NCBI RefSeq assembly: GCF_947501425.1
Contig: NZ_CANMVN010000008.1
Span: 186,001-250,000 of the forward strand
Direction of reading: 5' to 3'
Source of the DNA: an uncultured Psychroserpens sp.
Lineage (GTDB): Bacteria > Bacteroidota > Bacteroidia > Flavobacteriales > Flavobacteriaceae
Length of the DNA: 64,000 bases
Below are positions 1-9,472 of the stretch, piece by piece (within the stretch, counting starts at the first letter, position 1; every line of letters begins with the position of its first letter). A program made the position numbers and the translations under genes. The notes beneath the pieces were generated by a model. It saw only the letters and a program-made list of their open reading frames with translations. It made no database searches and was not told the origin of the DNA.

Positions 1-1792
1 CATCATAGGCACCAAGAACACCTCCTAAATCACCAATATTTTCACCTAATGTAAATTTACCGTTGATGTATACACTATCCATAACTTCAATAGCACTGTA
101 TTGCTCAGCTAGAGCATTTCCTCGCTTAGTAAATTCTTCAAGATCTTGATCAGTCCACCAATTCTTTAGGTTTCCATCACCATCAAAACGTGCTCCTGAA
201 TCGTCAAAAGCATGTGAAATCTCGTGACCAATAACTGCTCCAATACCACCATAATTTACAGCCTCATCTGCTGTCCAGTTGTAAAAAGGAGGTTGTAAAA
301 TAGCTGCTGGAAAAACGATTTCATTATTTCTAGGATTGAAATATGCATTAACCATTTGTGGTGGCATTCCCCATCTTGATTTATCTACTGGCTCTCCAAT
401 TTCTGATAAATTTTTCTCCTTTTGCCAGTGACCAACCGCTAGCATATTTTCAGTAAAAGAATTACCTTCTTTTACTTTCAATTCAGAATAATCTTCCCAC
501 TCATCTGGATATGCAATTTTCACTGTGAATTTGTCTAATTTCTCTACAGCTTTCTTTTTAGTTTCATCTGTCATCCAATCTAACTTCTGGATTCTATTTT
601 GGAAAGCTGTGATCACATTAGCAATCATTTTTTCTGCCTTTTCTTTTGCTTCAGGTGGGAACTTTGCATCTACATACAACTTACCAATAGCCTCACCAAC
701 AGTACCATCTACGGTTCCTAAAGCACGCTCATCTGCTGGACGCATTTTTTGAGCTCCATTTAAAGTCTTACCGTAAAACTCCCAATTTGCTTTTTCAATT
801 TCAGTAGTTAAAAATCCTGCAGCGCCATTAATCGTACTCCAATCCATTAATGTTTTTATATCCTCTATTGATGTTGCTTGCAAGAAGTCGCTTAACGCAG
901 CCATGTATGTAGGTTGCATCACATTGAGTGTTTCCATCTCTGCTGTAATCCCTAAATCTTTAACCATTTTACTCCAATCAATTGAAGGAGACATTTTTTG
1001 CAAATCCTCTAATGTGGTTGGATTGTTGTAATTACGAGCATCACGCATTGCTACTTTATCCAGTCTAGGCTCTGCTAATTTGGTTTCCATTTCTAAAACT
1101 TTAATAGCAGCCTTATCAGCATCTTCTTTACTGTAATTGATATATTGAAGCATTCTAGATACGTGATCTACGTATTGCTCTCTAATTTCTTTAGATTTTG
1201 CATCTTGATCCAAGTAGTAATCGCGTTGTAATCCTAAACCGCCAGGAAATACCCAAGCCATATTCATACTACTATCATTGAGGTTTGCACTAGACCCTAT
1301 ACCTGCAAAAGGTGCTGACACACCAATAGAAGTTGCAACAACAGTTTGCATATCATTAATATTCTTGATACCATCAATTTGATCTAAAAACGGCTGTAGT
1401 GGTTTTATACCTGCTTCATTTCTTGCCACAGTATCTAACTCTGTTTCAAAAATTAGAAGCGCTTTCTTTTGGTCTGTACCTTCTTCATACGTTCCAAGCT
1501 CCTTAGAAGTATTCATAATTTCAAGTACATCTTTTCTAGTATCTTTACGTAAAACACCAAATCCGCCCCAACGTGTTTCGTCTTCAGGGATTGTTGTTGT
1601 CTTTGCCCAATTACCATTAACGTAATTGTAAAAATCATCTTTCGGACTAACAGAAGTGTCCATGTTCTCGAGAACAATTCCAGGAATTTTCTCTGCCATG
1701 GCAATTTCTTCTTTTGGTTCTTCCTTACATCCTAAAAATGCAAAAAGCCCCAATACAGAAACCACCATAATACTTTTAATATTGGTTTTCAT
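1..1792 (-). CDS. M13 (neprilysin/PepO-type) metallopeptidase lipoprotein, C-terminus cut by window edge
   Basis: This is a zinc endopeptidase of family M13, which usually trims oligopeptides at the cell envelope. The ATG at 1792 opens a lipoprotein signal whose lipobox ends LFAFLGC. The zinc site HEISH is at residues 523-527, with the third ligand in GENIGDLGG (Glu584), the spacing expected for M13. The substrate motif NAYF lies shortly before. About 597 residues are visible; family members are usually about 670-690, so only the last part is missing. The gene stands alone on its strand here, with a small lipoprotein gene upstream. The family call is secure; the substrate is not known. Confidence 0.93.
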   Translation of the reverse strand, partial: MKTNIKSIMVVSVLGLFAFLGCKEEPKEEIAMAEKIPGIVLENMDTSVSPKDDFYNYVNGNWAKTTTIPEDETRWGGFGVLRKDTRKDVLEIMNTSKELGTYEEGTDQKKALLIFETELDTVARNEAGIKPLQPFLDQIDGIKNINDMQTVVATSIGVSAPFAGIGSSANLNDSSMNMAWVFPGGLGLQRDYYLDQDAKSKEIREQYVDHVSRMLQYINYSKEDADKAAIKVLEMETKLAEPRLDKVAMRDARNYNNPTTLEDLQKMSPSIDWSKMVKDLGITAEMETLNVMQPTYMAALSDFLQATSIEDIKTLMDWSTINGAAGFLTTEIEKANWEFYGKTLNGAQKMRPADERALGTVDGTVGEAIGKLYVDAKFPPEAKEKAEKMIANVITAFQNRIQKLDWMTDETKKKAVEKLDKFTVKIAYPDEWEDYSELKVKEGNSFTENMLAVGHWQKEKNLSEIGEPVDKSRWGMPPQMVNAYFNPRNNEIVFPAAILQPPFYNWTADEAVNYGGIGAVIGHEISHAFDDSGARFDGDGNLKNWWTDQDLEEFTKRGNALAEQYSAIEVMDSVYINGKFTLGENIGDLGGVLGAYD

Positions 1793-1905
1793 AATGTGTG
1801 TGAAAATTAAATTTGATTAAAATTAGTTATTAATAAGAAGCTTAAAAGCTCATTTTGTTACATATTAACAAAACATTAAGAGAAATAAATACTCGAAAAA
1901 ACAAA

Positions 1906-2430
1906 TTATTCTGATTTGATTACATTATTCTTTTCAAATTCAAATTTCTTATTAATTTGAAGATTAAGATTAGAAACAGCAACCAGAAGTTCCTTAATAG
2001 CCACTATTTTATTCTGTTTCTCAATATTATTAAGCCTTAATAAGCTATTTAATTTTTGTGCTTTTGTGTCTAATGCGGTTATTCTGGCTAGTATTTCATT
2101 GGTTTGAAGATTTACAGGCATTTCAGTTCTAAACTCAAGAAAAAATGTTTTTAGAAGCAAGCGCTCAGTACTAAAGAAATTCAAGTCTGCTTTCTTTAAT
2201 GCTTCAATATGTGTAGTAAGCTCTTGGTATTTTTGCCAGTCGTTAACAGCCGTTTGAGAGTCTGCACTAAGTCCGAAATCAGCATATTTCAAATCAGAGA
2301 TCTCTTTTTGAGTTATCGTTTTTGCATCAATCTGCTCTTGAGTTTCTTTAATAGCAGTAGAAGCCTTATCCTCATTACAATTGATTAGAAGTAAACAAAA
2401 ACCAATATAAAAAAGCACATATTTTCGCAT
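1906..2430 (-). CDS. small predicted lipoprotein of unknown function
   Basis: I do not recognise this family. The reading frame is open to 2496, but the ATG at 2430 starts an ideal lipoprotein signal: MRK, a hydrophobic stretch, then LLINC as lipobox. That start is therefore preferred, giving 174 residues. The mature part is charged and predicted mostly helical (Lys/Glu/Leu-rich with little aromatic content), so it may be an elongated periplasmic helical protein. It lies upstream of the M13 peptidase on the same strand with a gap of about 110 bases, so co-transcription is possible. Confidence 0.75.
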   Translation of the reverse strand: MRKYVLFYIGFCLLLINCNEDKASTAIKETQEQIDAKTITQKEISDLKYADFGLSADSQTAVNDWQKYQELTTHIEALKKADLNFFSTERLLLKTFFLEFRTEMPVNLQTNEILARITALDTKAQKLNSLLRLNNIEKQNKIVAIKELLVAVSNLNLQINKKFEFEKNNVIKSE

Positions 2431-2533
2431 AATTATGACATCTTCAATTTGAGGTAAATATAGGCAAAGCGTATAAATCTGATACTCAATTAACAAAAAT
2501 TAAAGAGTTGTTAATTTTACGTTTTTATGTTTT

Positions 2534-2560
2534 TTGTGGCCTTTATTCTTGTTATTTTTG
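2534..2560 (+). promoter_or_regulatory. Bacteroidota-type promoter for the threonine dehydrogenase gene
   Basis: A -7 box TATTTTTG (2553-2560) matches TAnnTTTG and has a TTG at 2534-2536, 16 bases upstream, as the -33 element. The start codon follows 25 bases later. The match is by consensus only. Confidence 0.55.
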
Positions 2561-2585
2561 AACTAAAGATCAAACACATATTTTT

Positions 2586-3551
2586 ATGCCTAAAGTATTA
2601 ATCATTGGTGCCTGTGGACAAATTGGTTCGGAGTTAACTTTTAAACTAAAAGAGATTCACGGTTCTGAAAATGTTGTTGCCAGTGATATTAATTACAACA
2701 ATCTTGATGTTGTAAACTCAGGAATCTTTGAAATTGTTGATGCACAAGATTATAGTTCTGTTAGAGATTGTGTAGAAAAACATGATATAGACACTGTTTA
2801 CTTAATGGCAGCTATGTTAAGTGCTACAGGTGAAAAATATCCTATGAGAGCTTGGGATCTTAATATGACATCACTTTTTCATGTCTTAAATTTGGCAAAA
2901 GATGGTTTCATAGATCACGTTTTTTGGCCTTCTAGTATTGCTGTTTTTGGTCCTACTACACCTGCAACAGAAACTCCTCAACATACCACCATGGAACCAA
3001 CAACAGTTTACGGCATCACTAAACAAGTGGGAGAACGTTGGTGTGAATATTACCATAATAAGTATGGTGTAGATGTTAGAAGTCTTAGGTATCCTGGTCT
3101 TATCAGCTGGAAAACCAAACCTGGTGGAGGTACCACAGATTATGCCGTTGAAATTTATCATCAAGCTGTACAAGGTAATCCTTTTGAGTGCTTTTTATCT
3201 GAACATACTGAACTCCCTATGATGTTTATGGAGGATGCTATCAATGCTACTGTTAATATCATGAAAGCACCTTCCGAGACTATTAAAATTAGGTCGTCAT
3301 ATAATTTGGCTGCTATGAGTTTTACACCCTTGGATATTTCCGAAGTTATAAAAACACATATTCCTGATTTTAAAATCACTTACAATCCAGACTTTAGACA
3401 ACACATTGCTGATAGCTGGCCTAAATCTATTGACGATTCTTCCGCAAGAGCAGACTGGAACTGGCATCATGAATATGATCTTGAAAAGATGACTACTGAA
3501 ATGATTTCACAGTTGCGAAAGCAATACCAAGATTCAGAAATAAATTCCTAA
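2586..3551 (+). CDS. NAD-dependent L-threonine 3-dehydrogenase, SDR/epimerase type
   Basis: The protein (321 residues) oxidises L-threonine to 2-amino-3-ketobutyrate with NAD+, the first step of threonine breakdown to glycine and acetyl-CoA in the cytoplasm. The N-terminal Rossmann loop GACGQIG, the serine region PSSIAVFG and the YGITK active-site motif (Tyr-x3-Lys) are all visible. The overall sequence resembles the extended-SDR threonine dehydrogenases known from Flavobacterium rather than the zinc-dependent MDR enzymes such as E. coli Tdh. Length is normal. It is monocistronic, with its own promoter directly upstream. A UDP-sugar epimerase is the main alternative, but the sequence pattern favours threonine dehydrogenase. 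Confidence 0.9.
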   Translation: MPKVLIIGACGQIGSELTFKLKEIHGSENVVASDINYNNLDVVNSGIFEIVDAQDYSSVRDCVEKHDIDTVYLMAAMLSATGEKYPMRAWDLNMTSLFHVLNLAKDGFIDHVFWPSSIAVFGPTTPATETPQHTTMEPTTVYGITKQVGERWCEYYHNKYGVDVRSLRYPGLISWKTKPGGGTTDYAVEIYHQAVQGNPFECFLSEHTELPMMFMEDAINATVNIMKAPSETIKIRSSYNLAAMSFTPLDISEVIKTHIPDFKITYNPDFRQHIADSWPKSIDDSSARADWNWHHEYDLEKMTTEMISQLRKQYQDSEINS

Positions 3552-3620
3552 AAACCCTGATGACATTTTTATGTGTTTAGAGATGTACCTGTAAAGAGGT
3601 ATTAATCTAAACTGTATAAA

Positions 3621-3821
3621 ATGAATTCAAAACTTATTCCCTTAGTTGTTACTTTAATTGGAGCCATTTGCTTTGGTGGAAGTTTCTTTATGTCTAATTC
3701 ATCATCTGGTGATTTGGATGTAGACATTGATAAAACAGTATTTATAATGCCTGCAGCACATCGTGTTTATGGCAATCCAGATGCTTTGAACGGAAAATAC
3801 CATGTATTATACTTGGCATAA
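3621..3821 (+). CDS. small one-helix membrane protein, hypothetical
   Basis: A 66-residue frame with a hydrophobic segment at about residues 5-28 (ending ICFGGSFFM) and a short acidic outer part. No family is recognised. It has an ATG start, 69 bases after the threonine dehydrogenase gene, and could be transcribed with it. Codon use looks coding-like, but nothing else supports it, so it may be non-functional or a remnant. Confidence 0.45.
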   Translation: MNSKLIPLVVTLIGAICFGGSFFMSNSSSGDLDVDIDKTVFIMPAAHRVYGNPDALNGKYHVLYLA

Positions 3822-3962
3822 TTATAAGAAAAAAGCGTCATTCTAGTTAAAAACAGAGCTATCTGATTCACCTGTAGATATAACAGGTTAGTCAATATCA
3901 TACAGTGGAAAAGTATAGTGCAATATTGTGCATTTTAAGCCTAAACTTTATATATTGCATGT

Positions 3963-5282
3963 ATGACTAAATTCAAATTACTTTTTGTAGTTCTCTGTAT
4001 GGTGTCATTGTCTTGCAAAAAAGAAGATAAGAGCATAAGTACACCTGTTTTTAATACTGAAGATTTAAATTCTGCTAACAGCGTATTACTTGAAAGTGTT
4101 ATGGAAGACGCCTTTACACCTCCTGTTGCCAGTAGAATTTATGCGTATTCTCATTTGGCACATTACATCACATTGCAAAGCGTTGATCAAGATCAATTAA
4201 TTGAGATTACTTCCAAGTTGAATGGATTAGATAATTTTGAAGTTCCTGAAATCAAGGATATCGATGCAAGACTTTCAGCATTACTATCGTTTTCTGCAAT
4301 AGGTAAAAAACTTATTTATTCAGAGCAGTTCTTCGTAGATCACACAGAAGCTTTAAAAGACAAAGCTAAAGCTCGTGGTATTTCAGATGACATCATAAAA
4401 AATTCTGAAGCCTATTCTCAAAATATCACTAAACAACTCAGTGCATGGATTGATAAGGATATGTATACTGAAACACGAACATATCCTCGTTTTACCAGTA
4501 CCAAAAAACCTGAAAACTGGCGAGAGACTCCTCCAGATTATGCAACAGGACTAGAACCACATTGGGATAATATTAGAACTCTAGTGATAGACAGTGCTAA
4601 TGTGTATTCGGCAAAGCCACTACCTGCATACAGCACAGATAAAAATTCTGATTTCTACAAAATGGTCGATCAAGTCTATCAGGAATCTCTCAGGAAAACT
4701 GAAGAGACCGAAAAAATTGCTTGGTTTTGGGATTGTAATCCTATAATGACAGTACATAAAGGACATATGGTGACTACCATTCATAAGTTTACACCTCCTG
4801 GCCATTGGCTCAATATTGTTAATCAGATCACTCAAAAAGAACAGTCAAATTATTATACAGCTACAAAAGCCTATACATTCACATCAACTGCAATGTTTGA
4901 TGCCATTATTGCTGCCTGGCATGTGAAGTATAAAACAGATTTAGTAAGACCTATTACATACATTCAGGAATATATTGATCCCGATTGGGAACCTGTTCTA
5001 CAAACACCTCCATTCCCAGAATATACTAGTGGACACAGTGCTACTTCGGCCTCTGCTGCTGAAGTACTCACACAGGTTTTTGGTGATAATTATGCATTTA
5101 CAGATCATACACAATTGCGATTTGGACTTGAAGAACGTTCGTTTAAATCATTTAGAGAAGCTGCAAATCAGGTCAATCTCAGTAGGTTCTATGGCGGAAT
5201 TCACTATATGCAAGGTGTTGAAGAAGGTGGTAACCAAGGTGCTTATATAGCAAACCTTATATTAAAAAAACTACAACCATAA
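3963..5282 (+). CDS. vanadium-dependent haloperoxidase / PAP2-fold lipoprotein
   Basis: A 439-residue protein with a lipoprotein signal (lipobox SLSC, Cys18) and a C-terminal acid-phosphatase/haloperoxidase core. The oxyanion-binding motifs are in order: KYKTDLVRP (Lys...Arg-Pro), PEYTSGHS (SGHS) and SRFYGGIHY (Arg...His). These match vanadium haloperoxidases and the related PAP2 phosphatases. Known members use H2O2 to oxidise halides, or act as phosphatases; the sequence does not decide which. The protein should sit in the outer membrane or periplasm. The stop codon is one base from the start of the following FG-GAP protein gene, so the two are very likely co-translated and work together. 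Confidence 0.85.
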   Translation: MTKFKLLFVVLCMVSLSCKKEDKSISTPVFNTEDLNSANSVLLESVMEDAFTPPVASRIYAYSHLAHYITLQSVDQDQLIEITSKLNGLDNFEVPEIKDIDARLSALLSFSAIGKKLIYSEQFFVDHTEALKDKAKARGISDDIIKNSEAYSQNITKQLSAWIDKDMYTETRTYPRFTSTKKPENWRETPPDYATGLEPHWDNIRTLVIDSANVYSAKPLPAYSTDKNSDFYKMVDQVYQESLRKTEETEKIAWFWDCNPIMTVHKGHMVTTIHKFTPPGHWLNIVNQITQKEQSNYYTATKAYTFTSTAMFDAIIAAWHVKYKTDLVRPITYIQEYIDPDWEPVLQTPPFPEYTSGHSATSASAAEVLTQVFGDNYAFTDHTQLRFGLEERSFKSFREAANQVNLSRFYGGIHYMQGVEEGGNQGAYIANLILKKLQP

Positions 5283-5283
5283 T

Positions 5284-8200
5284 ATGGTGCGACACGTAAG
5301 AGCTTTTATTGTATTTGGTTTTACAATACTGTGTTTTAATTGCAAAACAGATGAAAAGCATAGTACTACAGACTCAACAACTACGGAAGTAATAGACTCC
5401 AATGTTGAAACAGCTTTATTTGAGTACTTATCGCCATCTACAACCAATATTAATTTTAAAAATGAGATTGTTGAAACCGAAAATTTCAATATTCTGTTAT
5501 ATGAATATTTGTATAATGGAGGAGGTGTTGCTATTGGCGATATTAATAATGATGGATTAGACGACATCTATTTTTCAGGCAATGCTGTTGAAAATAAATT
5601 ATATCTCAATCAAGGTGACTTTAAATTTAAAGACATCACAAATGATGCTCAGGTTAATGGTGGTTCTGGTTTTAAAACCGGTGTAACTATGGTAGACATC
5701 AACAATGATGGTTTATTAGATATCTATGTTTGTAAATCGGCTGTTAGTGAAGACGCATTGCGAAGAAATGTACTCTATATTAATAATGGAGATTTAACAT
5801 TTACCGAAAGTGCTAAAGCTTATGGTCTAGACGATTCTGGGTATTCTGTACAGGCGTATTTCTTTGATTCTGATGGTGATAATGATCTTGATGCTTATGT
5901 TTTAAATCACTCCAGTGATATGCGTGAGTCTAATTCTTTAAAGGTGACTCAAAACGAAAACGGAGATATTGTCATGGCGACACCAAAATCTTTCGAAAAT
6001 AGAACTGATAGGTTTTACGAAAATAAAGGCAACACATTTACTGACATTTCAAAACAAGCTGGTGTATTAAATGATGCCTTTGGTCTGAGTGCAGTCATTG
6101 GCGATTTTAATAATGATTTTAAACCTGATATTTATGTCTGTAATGACTATATGATGCCAGACAGACTTCTCATTAATAAAGGAAATAATAGGTTTGAAGA
6201 TGATATTGAATCTTATTTTAGCCATACCTCTTTTTCATCAATGGGTTCTGATTTTGCCGACATTAATAATGATGGCCATTTGGATCTATTCACTTTGGAT
6301 ATGTCTCCTCAAGACAATTACAGGCGAAAAATGATGATGATGACCCAAAACTATGATAAGTACGAAAAAATGGTACAGTATAAGTTTGGTGTCCAATTCT
6401 CAAAAAACTCCTTACAACTAAATCTAGGTTCTGGGCAGTTTTCAGATATTTCTTTTATTGATGACCTGGCACATACCGAATGGAGTTGGAGTGCGCTTAT
6501 GGCCGATTTTGATAATGATGGGTTAAAAGATATTCATATTACCAACGGTATCAAGCGAGATTTTACCAATAATGATTATTCCCGATTTGAAATGGATGGT
6601 CTTCAAAAGCAACTCAACGCTAAAGAAATCAATCTTAAACAATGGGTAGATCAAATTCCAAGTCAGCCAGTCTCAGCATTTCTATTTCAAAACACAGGAA
6701 ATGCGAGATTTAAAAACGTATCACAATCTTGGAATAGTGGTACACCAAGTTTCTCTAATGGATCTGCTTATACCGATTTGAATAATGATGGGTATCTGGA
6801 CCTTGTTGTTAATAATATCAATGAAGTGCCTTTTATCATGAAAAACAGAGGAAAAGAGCTTCTTCAAAATAACTATCTCACCTTAGAACTTGCACACCAA
6901 AAAGGACAAGTGAACATAGGAACTAGAGCTAATTTGACTTTATCTGACGGAACAGTTCTTACTGAATACTTCACACCAACACGAGGCTTCTTGTCATCTT
7001 CTCAACACAAGTTACATTTCGGAATTAAGAAAGAGCTCACTGCAGAAAAACTAGAAATCATATGGCCTGACAAAAAGGTTCAAGTCATTGAAAATCCTGA
7101 GCTAAATCAAATTCTTGAGGTTAAGAAAGCATCAGATACAATACTTAAATCACAAAAATCGAATGCCTTGTATTTTAAAGATGTTAGCGAAAAACTAAAT
7201 GGTGATTTTACACATACTGAAAATAGTTTTATCGATTTTAAACGCGAAATTTTATTACATCATAAATATAGCGAGGAAGGACCAGCAGTGGCCATTTCAG
7301 ATGTAAATGCTGATGGTTTAGAGGATATTTATTTAGGTGGTGCGCTTGGCTATCCAGGTAAACTATTTATTCAAACTACTGCAGGAGGATTCAAATTGAA
7401 TACAGTATCTGACTTTGAAGCAGACATCATATACGAAGATACTGATGCCTTATTTTTTGATGCCAATGCTGATGGCTTTCCAGATCTGTATGTCGTTAGT
7501 GGTGGCTACGCTCATGCTTCTGGTTCTGAGAATTACAAAGACCGATTATATCTCAATGATGGTAAAGGTCAATTTACAAAAGCAAAGAGTGCCTTACCTG
7601 ATATTTATGAAAGCGGAGCTGTTGTTAGAGCTCATGACATCAATAACGACGGTCAGTTAGATTTGTTTGTTGGTGCACGTGTTACTCCAGGACGTTATCC
7701 TGAAACACCTAAAAGTTACCTCTTACAAAATACCAACGGAATATTTACAGATGTTACTTCAGCGTGGTCTACAGGACTTTCAGATTTAGGAATGATTACT
7801 GATGCCGAATTTTCAGATATGGATAATGATGGTACTAAAGAATTGGTTCTTGCAGGAGAATGGATGCCAATTTCGATCTTTAAATTTATAGACGGTAAGT
7901 TTACAAATAATTCATCTAATTATAAGTTAGATAAGAAAATAGGTTGGTGGAGATCTCTTACTATTGGCGACCTCAACAATGATGGTTACAATGATATTAT
8001 TGCTGGAAATTTAGGACTGAATTCATTTTTTAAATCCTCTAATACAGAGCCTGCGACGTTATATTACAGTGATTTTGATAAAAATGGAAGTGTTGATGCT
8101 GTATTATGTACTTATATTAATGGCGTGAGTTATCCTGTTCATAACAGAGACCGAATGCTTGACCACATAGTGATGCTTAAGAAACGGTTTACGCGCTATG

Positions 8201-8646
8201 AACCTTACTCCTATGCCACTATCACTGATATTTTTACTCCTGAAGAATTAAAAACTGCTAAAATATTGAAGGCAAATGATTTCCATCACACTGTATTTAC
8301 AAACAAGAATGGGACATCTTTTAACGCTACTTCTTTACATAAAGACACACAAGTTTCAGTACTTAATGACGCTGTTATTTTAGATCTTGATAACGACGGA
8401 AAAAATGACATCATTAGTGGTGGAAATTTCTATGGCACTGATGCCGAATTTGGACGTTATGATGCATCTATTGGTTCAGTACTTATTAATGAAGGCAACT
8501 CTCAATTTAAATCTTTAGCTTCCAAAAAAAGCGGATTAAGTATAGGTGGTAATGTTCAGCATATAAAACCTTTTACTATTGGTAAGACCAATTACTTACT
8601 CATTGTTAGAAATAATGAACCTGTAAGTTTATTTGAACTGAAATAA
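5284..8646 (+). CDS. large FG-GAP/VCBS repeat lipoprotein with ASPIC/UnbV domain
   Basis: This 1120-residue exported lipoprotein (lipobox ILCFNC) is built from many FG-GAP/VCBS blades. The calcium-binding repeat DINNDGLDDIYF and its variants (DxNNDGxxDI) recur through both halves, as expected for two beta-propellers. Between them, at roughly residues 544-615, lies an ASPIC/UnbV-type segment (IGTRANLTL to EIIWPDKKVQ). Proteins of this build are abundant in Bacteroidota and are thought to bind ligands or other proteins at the surface; no enzymatic activity can be assigned. It is tightly coupled to the haloperoxidase-like gene upstream and ends at a strong bidirectional terminator. Confidence 0.88.
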   Translation: MVRHVRAFIVFGFTILCFNCKTDEKHSTTDSTTTEVIDSNVETALFEYLSPSTTNINFKNEIVETENFNILLYEYLYNGGGVAIGDINNDGLDDIYFSGNAVENKLYLNQGDFKFKDITNDAQVNGGSGFKTGVTMVDINNDGLLDIYVCKSAVSEDALRRNVLYINNGDLTFTESAKAYGLDDSGYSVQAYFFDSDGDNDLDAYVLNHSSDMRESNSLKVTQNENGDIVMATPKSFENRTDRFYENKGNTFTDISKQAGVLNDAFGLSAVIGDFNNDFKPDIYVCNDYMMPDRLLINKGNNRFEDDIESYFSHTSFSSMGSDFADINNDGHLDLFTLDMSPQDNYRRKMMMMTQNYDKYEKMVQYKFGVQFSKNSLQLNLGSGQFSDISFIDDLAHTEWSWSALMADFDNDGLKDIHITNGIKRDFTNNDYSRFEMDGLQKQLNAKEINLKQWVDQIPSQPVSAFLFQNTGNARFKNVSQSWNSGTPSFSNGSAYTDLNNDGYLDLVVNNINEVPFIMKNRGKELLQNNYLTLELAHQKGQVNIGTRANLTLSDGTVLTEYFTPTRGFLSSSQHKLHFGIKKELTAEKLEIIWPDKKVQVIENPELNQILEVKKASDTILKSQKSNALYFKDVSEKLNGDFTHTENSFIDFKREILLHHKYSEEGPAVAISDVNADGLEDIYLGGALGYPGKLFIQTTAGGFKLNTVSDFEADIIYEDTDALFFDANADGFPDLYVVSGGYAHASGSENYKDRLYLNDGKGQFTKAKSALPDIYESGAVVRAHDINNDGQLDLFVGARVTPGRYPETPKSYLLQNTNGIFTDVTSAWSTGLSDLGMITDAEFSDMDNDGTKELVLAGEWMPISIFKFIDGKFTNNSSNYKLDKKIGWWRSLTIGDLNNDGYNDIIAGNLGLNSFFKSSNTEPATLYYSDFDKNGSVDAVLCTYINGVSYPVHNRDRMLDHIVMLKKRFTRYEPYSYATITDIFTPEELKTAKILKANDFHHTVFTNKNGTSFNATSLHKDTQVSVLNDAVILDLDNDGKNDIISGGNFYGTDAEFGRYDASIGSVLINEGNSQFKSLASKKSGLSIGGNVQHIKPFTIGKTNYLLIVRNNEPVSLFELK

Positions 8647-8672
8647 AAAAGCGCCCTACACAAGGCGCTTTT
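8647..8672. terminator. bidirectional rho-independent terminator
   Basis: A perfect 9-bp stem AAAAGCGCC / GGCGCTTTT with an 8-base loop lies between two convergent genes. T-tracts are present in both directions, so it can end transcription of both. Confidence 0.85.
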
Positions 8673-8695
8673 AAAATGTTTTAAACTTATTTTAA

Positions 8696-9271
8696 TTACA
8701 ATTCAAATCTATCATAGAAATAACGATCTCCAGATTTTAAAGAGACGTAATACTCTCCCCTTTCTTCTTTAGACAATTTATAAGCACGTTCTAATACCTG
8801 ACCTCCTTTTAATTGATCAGAATAAATGAGTTCATCATTATAAAATAACTCAACATCTAACGGCATTGTATCAAGGGTTAGTTGAGATATCATCAATGTA
8901 TTATTGTCAACCCTTACTACAGGTTTAAAAGCTTTGGTTTCTCTATCCTCTAAAAAGAATACATTCTGCTTTTTAATTTCAAATGGCCTGATCACAATTT
9001 CAAAATCCTTACTGATTTCTAATGTATAAAGACCATCTTTTAAGTTTGAAAAATCAAACTTCTTAGAGTACGTGCCGTCTTTTTTAATAGTTCCTGAATA
9101 AATGGCATACCCTTTATTATCATTGATTGAATATTTATGTCCTTTTTTAACATTTGAGAATTTTAAAATTGTAATGGATTTTGAAGGGACATTAATACAA
9201 TTTTCATTAGCGTAACCAGCTACTATTGTTAACATGATTACAAATACTAGTACATTTTTAACTGCTTTCAT
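8696..9271 (-). CDS. exported protein of unknown function, beta-rich
   Basis: A 191-residue protein with a signal peptide (MKAVKNVLVFVIMLTIVAGYA). The mature part alternates short beta strands and turns (for example the segment GTYSKKFDFSNLKDGLYTLEI) and looks like two small beta-sandwich modules. The pattern, with a DGLYTLEI-like strand, is typical of secreted Bacteroidota proteins that carry T9SS-CTD-like or DUF3244-like folds, but no terminal sorting signal is obvious. Function unknown. It is monocistronic, convergent with the FG-GAP gene and divergent from the AraC regulator. Confidence 0.75.
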   Translation of the reverse strand: MKAVKNVLVFVIMLTIVAGYANENCINVPSKSITILKFSNVKKGHKYSINDNKGYAIYSGTIKKDGTYSKKFDFSNLKDGLYTLEISKDFEIVIRPFEIKKQNVFFLEDRETKAFKPVVRVDNNTLMISQLTLDTMPLDVELFYNDELIYSDQLKGGQVLERAYKLSKEERGEYYVSLKSGDRYFYDRFEL

Positions 9272-9399
9272 TACATATAGGTTTTAATGATTAACACTGC
9301 AAATGTATTCTGGATTAAGCTTTTAAAAAACAACTGATTTAGCCTATTTATATACTAAATTACCCTGTTAATAGTCTAAATATTTTTTATTTGTTAATA

Positions 9400-9417
9400 T
9401 AGCATACTTTTATGCTA
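9400..9417. promoter_or_regulatory. inverted repeat upstream of the AraC-type regulator gene, possible operator
   Basis: A perfect 7-bp inverted repeat TAGCATA / TATGCTA with a 4-base spacer lies 32 bases upstream of the -7 box TAAATTTG (9449-9456) that serves the AraC-type gene. It sits between two divergent genes. A regulator site is inferred from position and symmetry only. Confidence 0.4.
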
Positions 9418-9448
9418 ATTCTGAATAGAATTTTAAAATGCTATAACT

Positions 9449-9456
9449 TAAATTTG
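9449..9456 (+). promoter_or_regulatory. -7 promoter box of the AraC-type regulator gene
   Basis: TAAATTTG matches the Bacteroidota TAnnTTTG element and ends 16 bases before the start codon. No clear TTG was found at the -33 position. Confidence 0.4.
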
Positions 9457-9472
9457 TAAGTAACGAAAGCAT

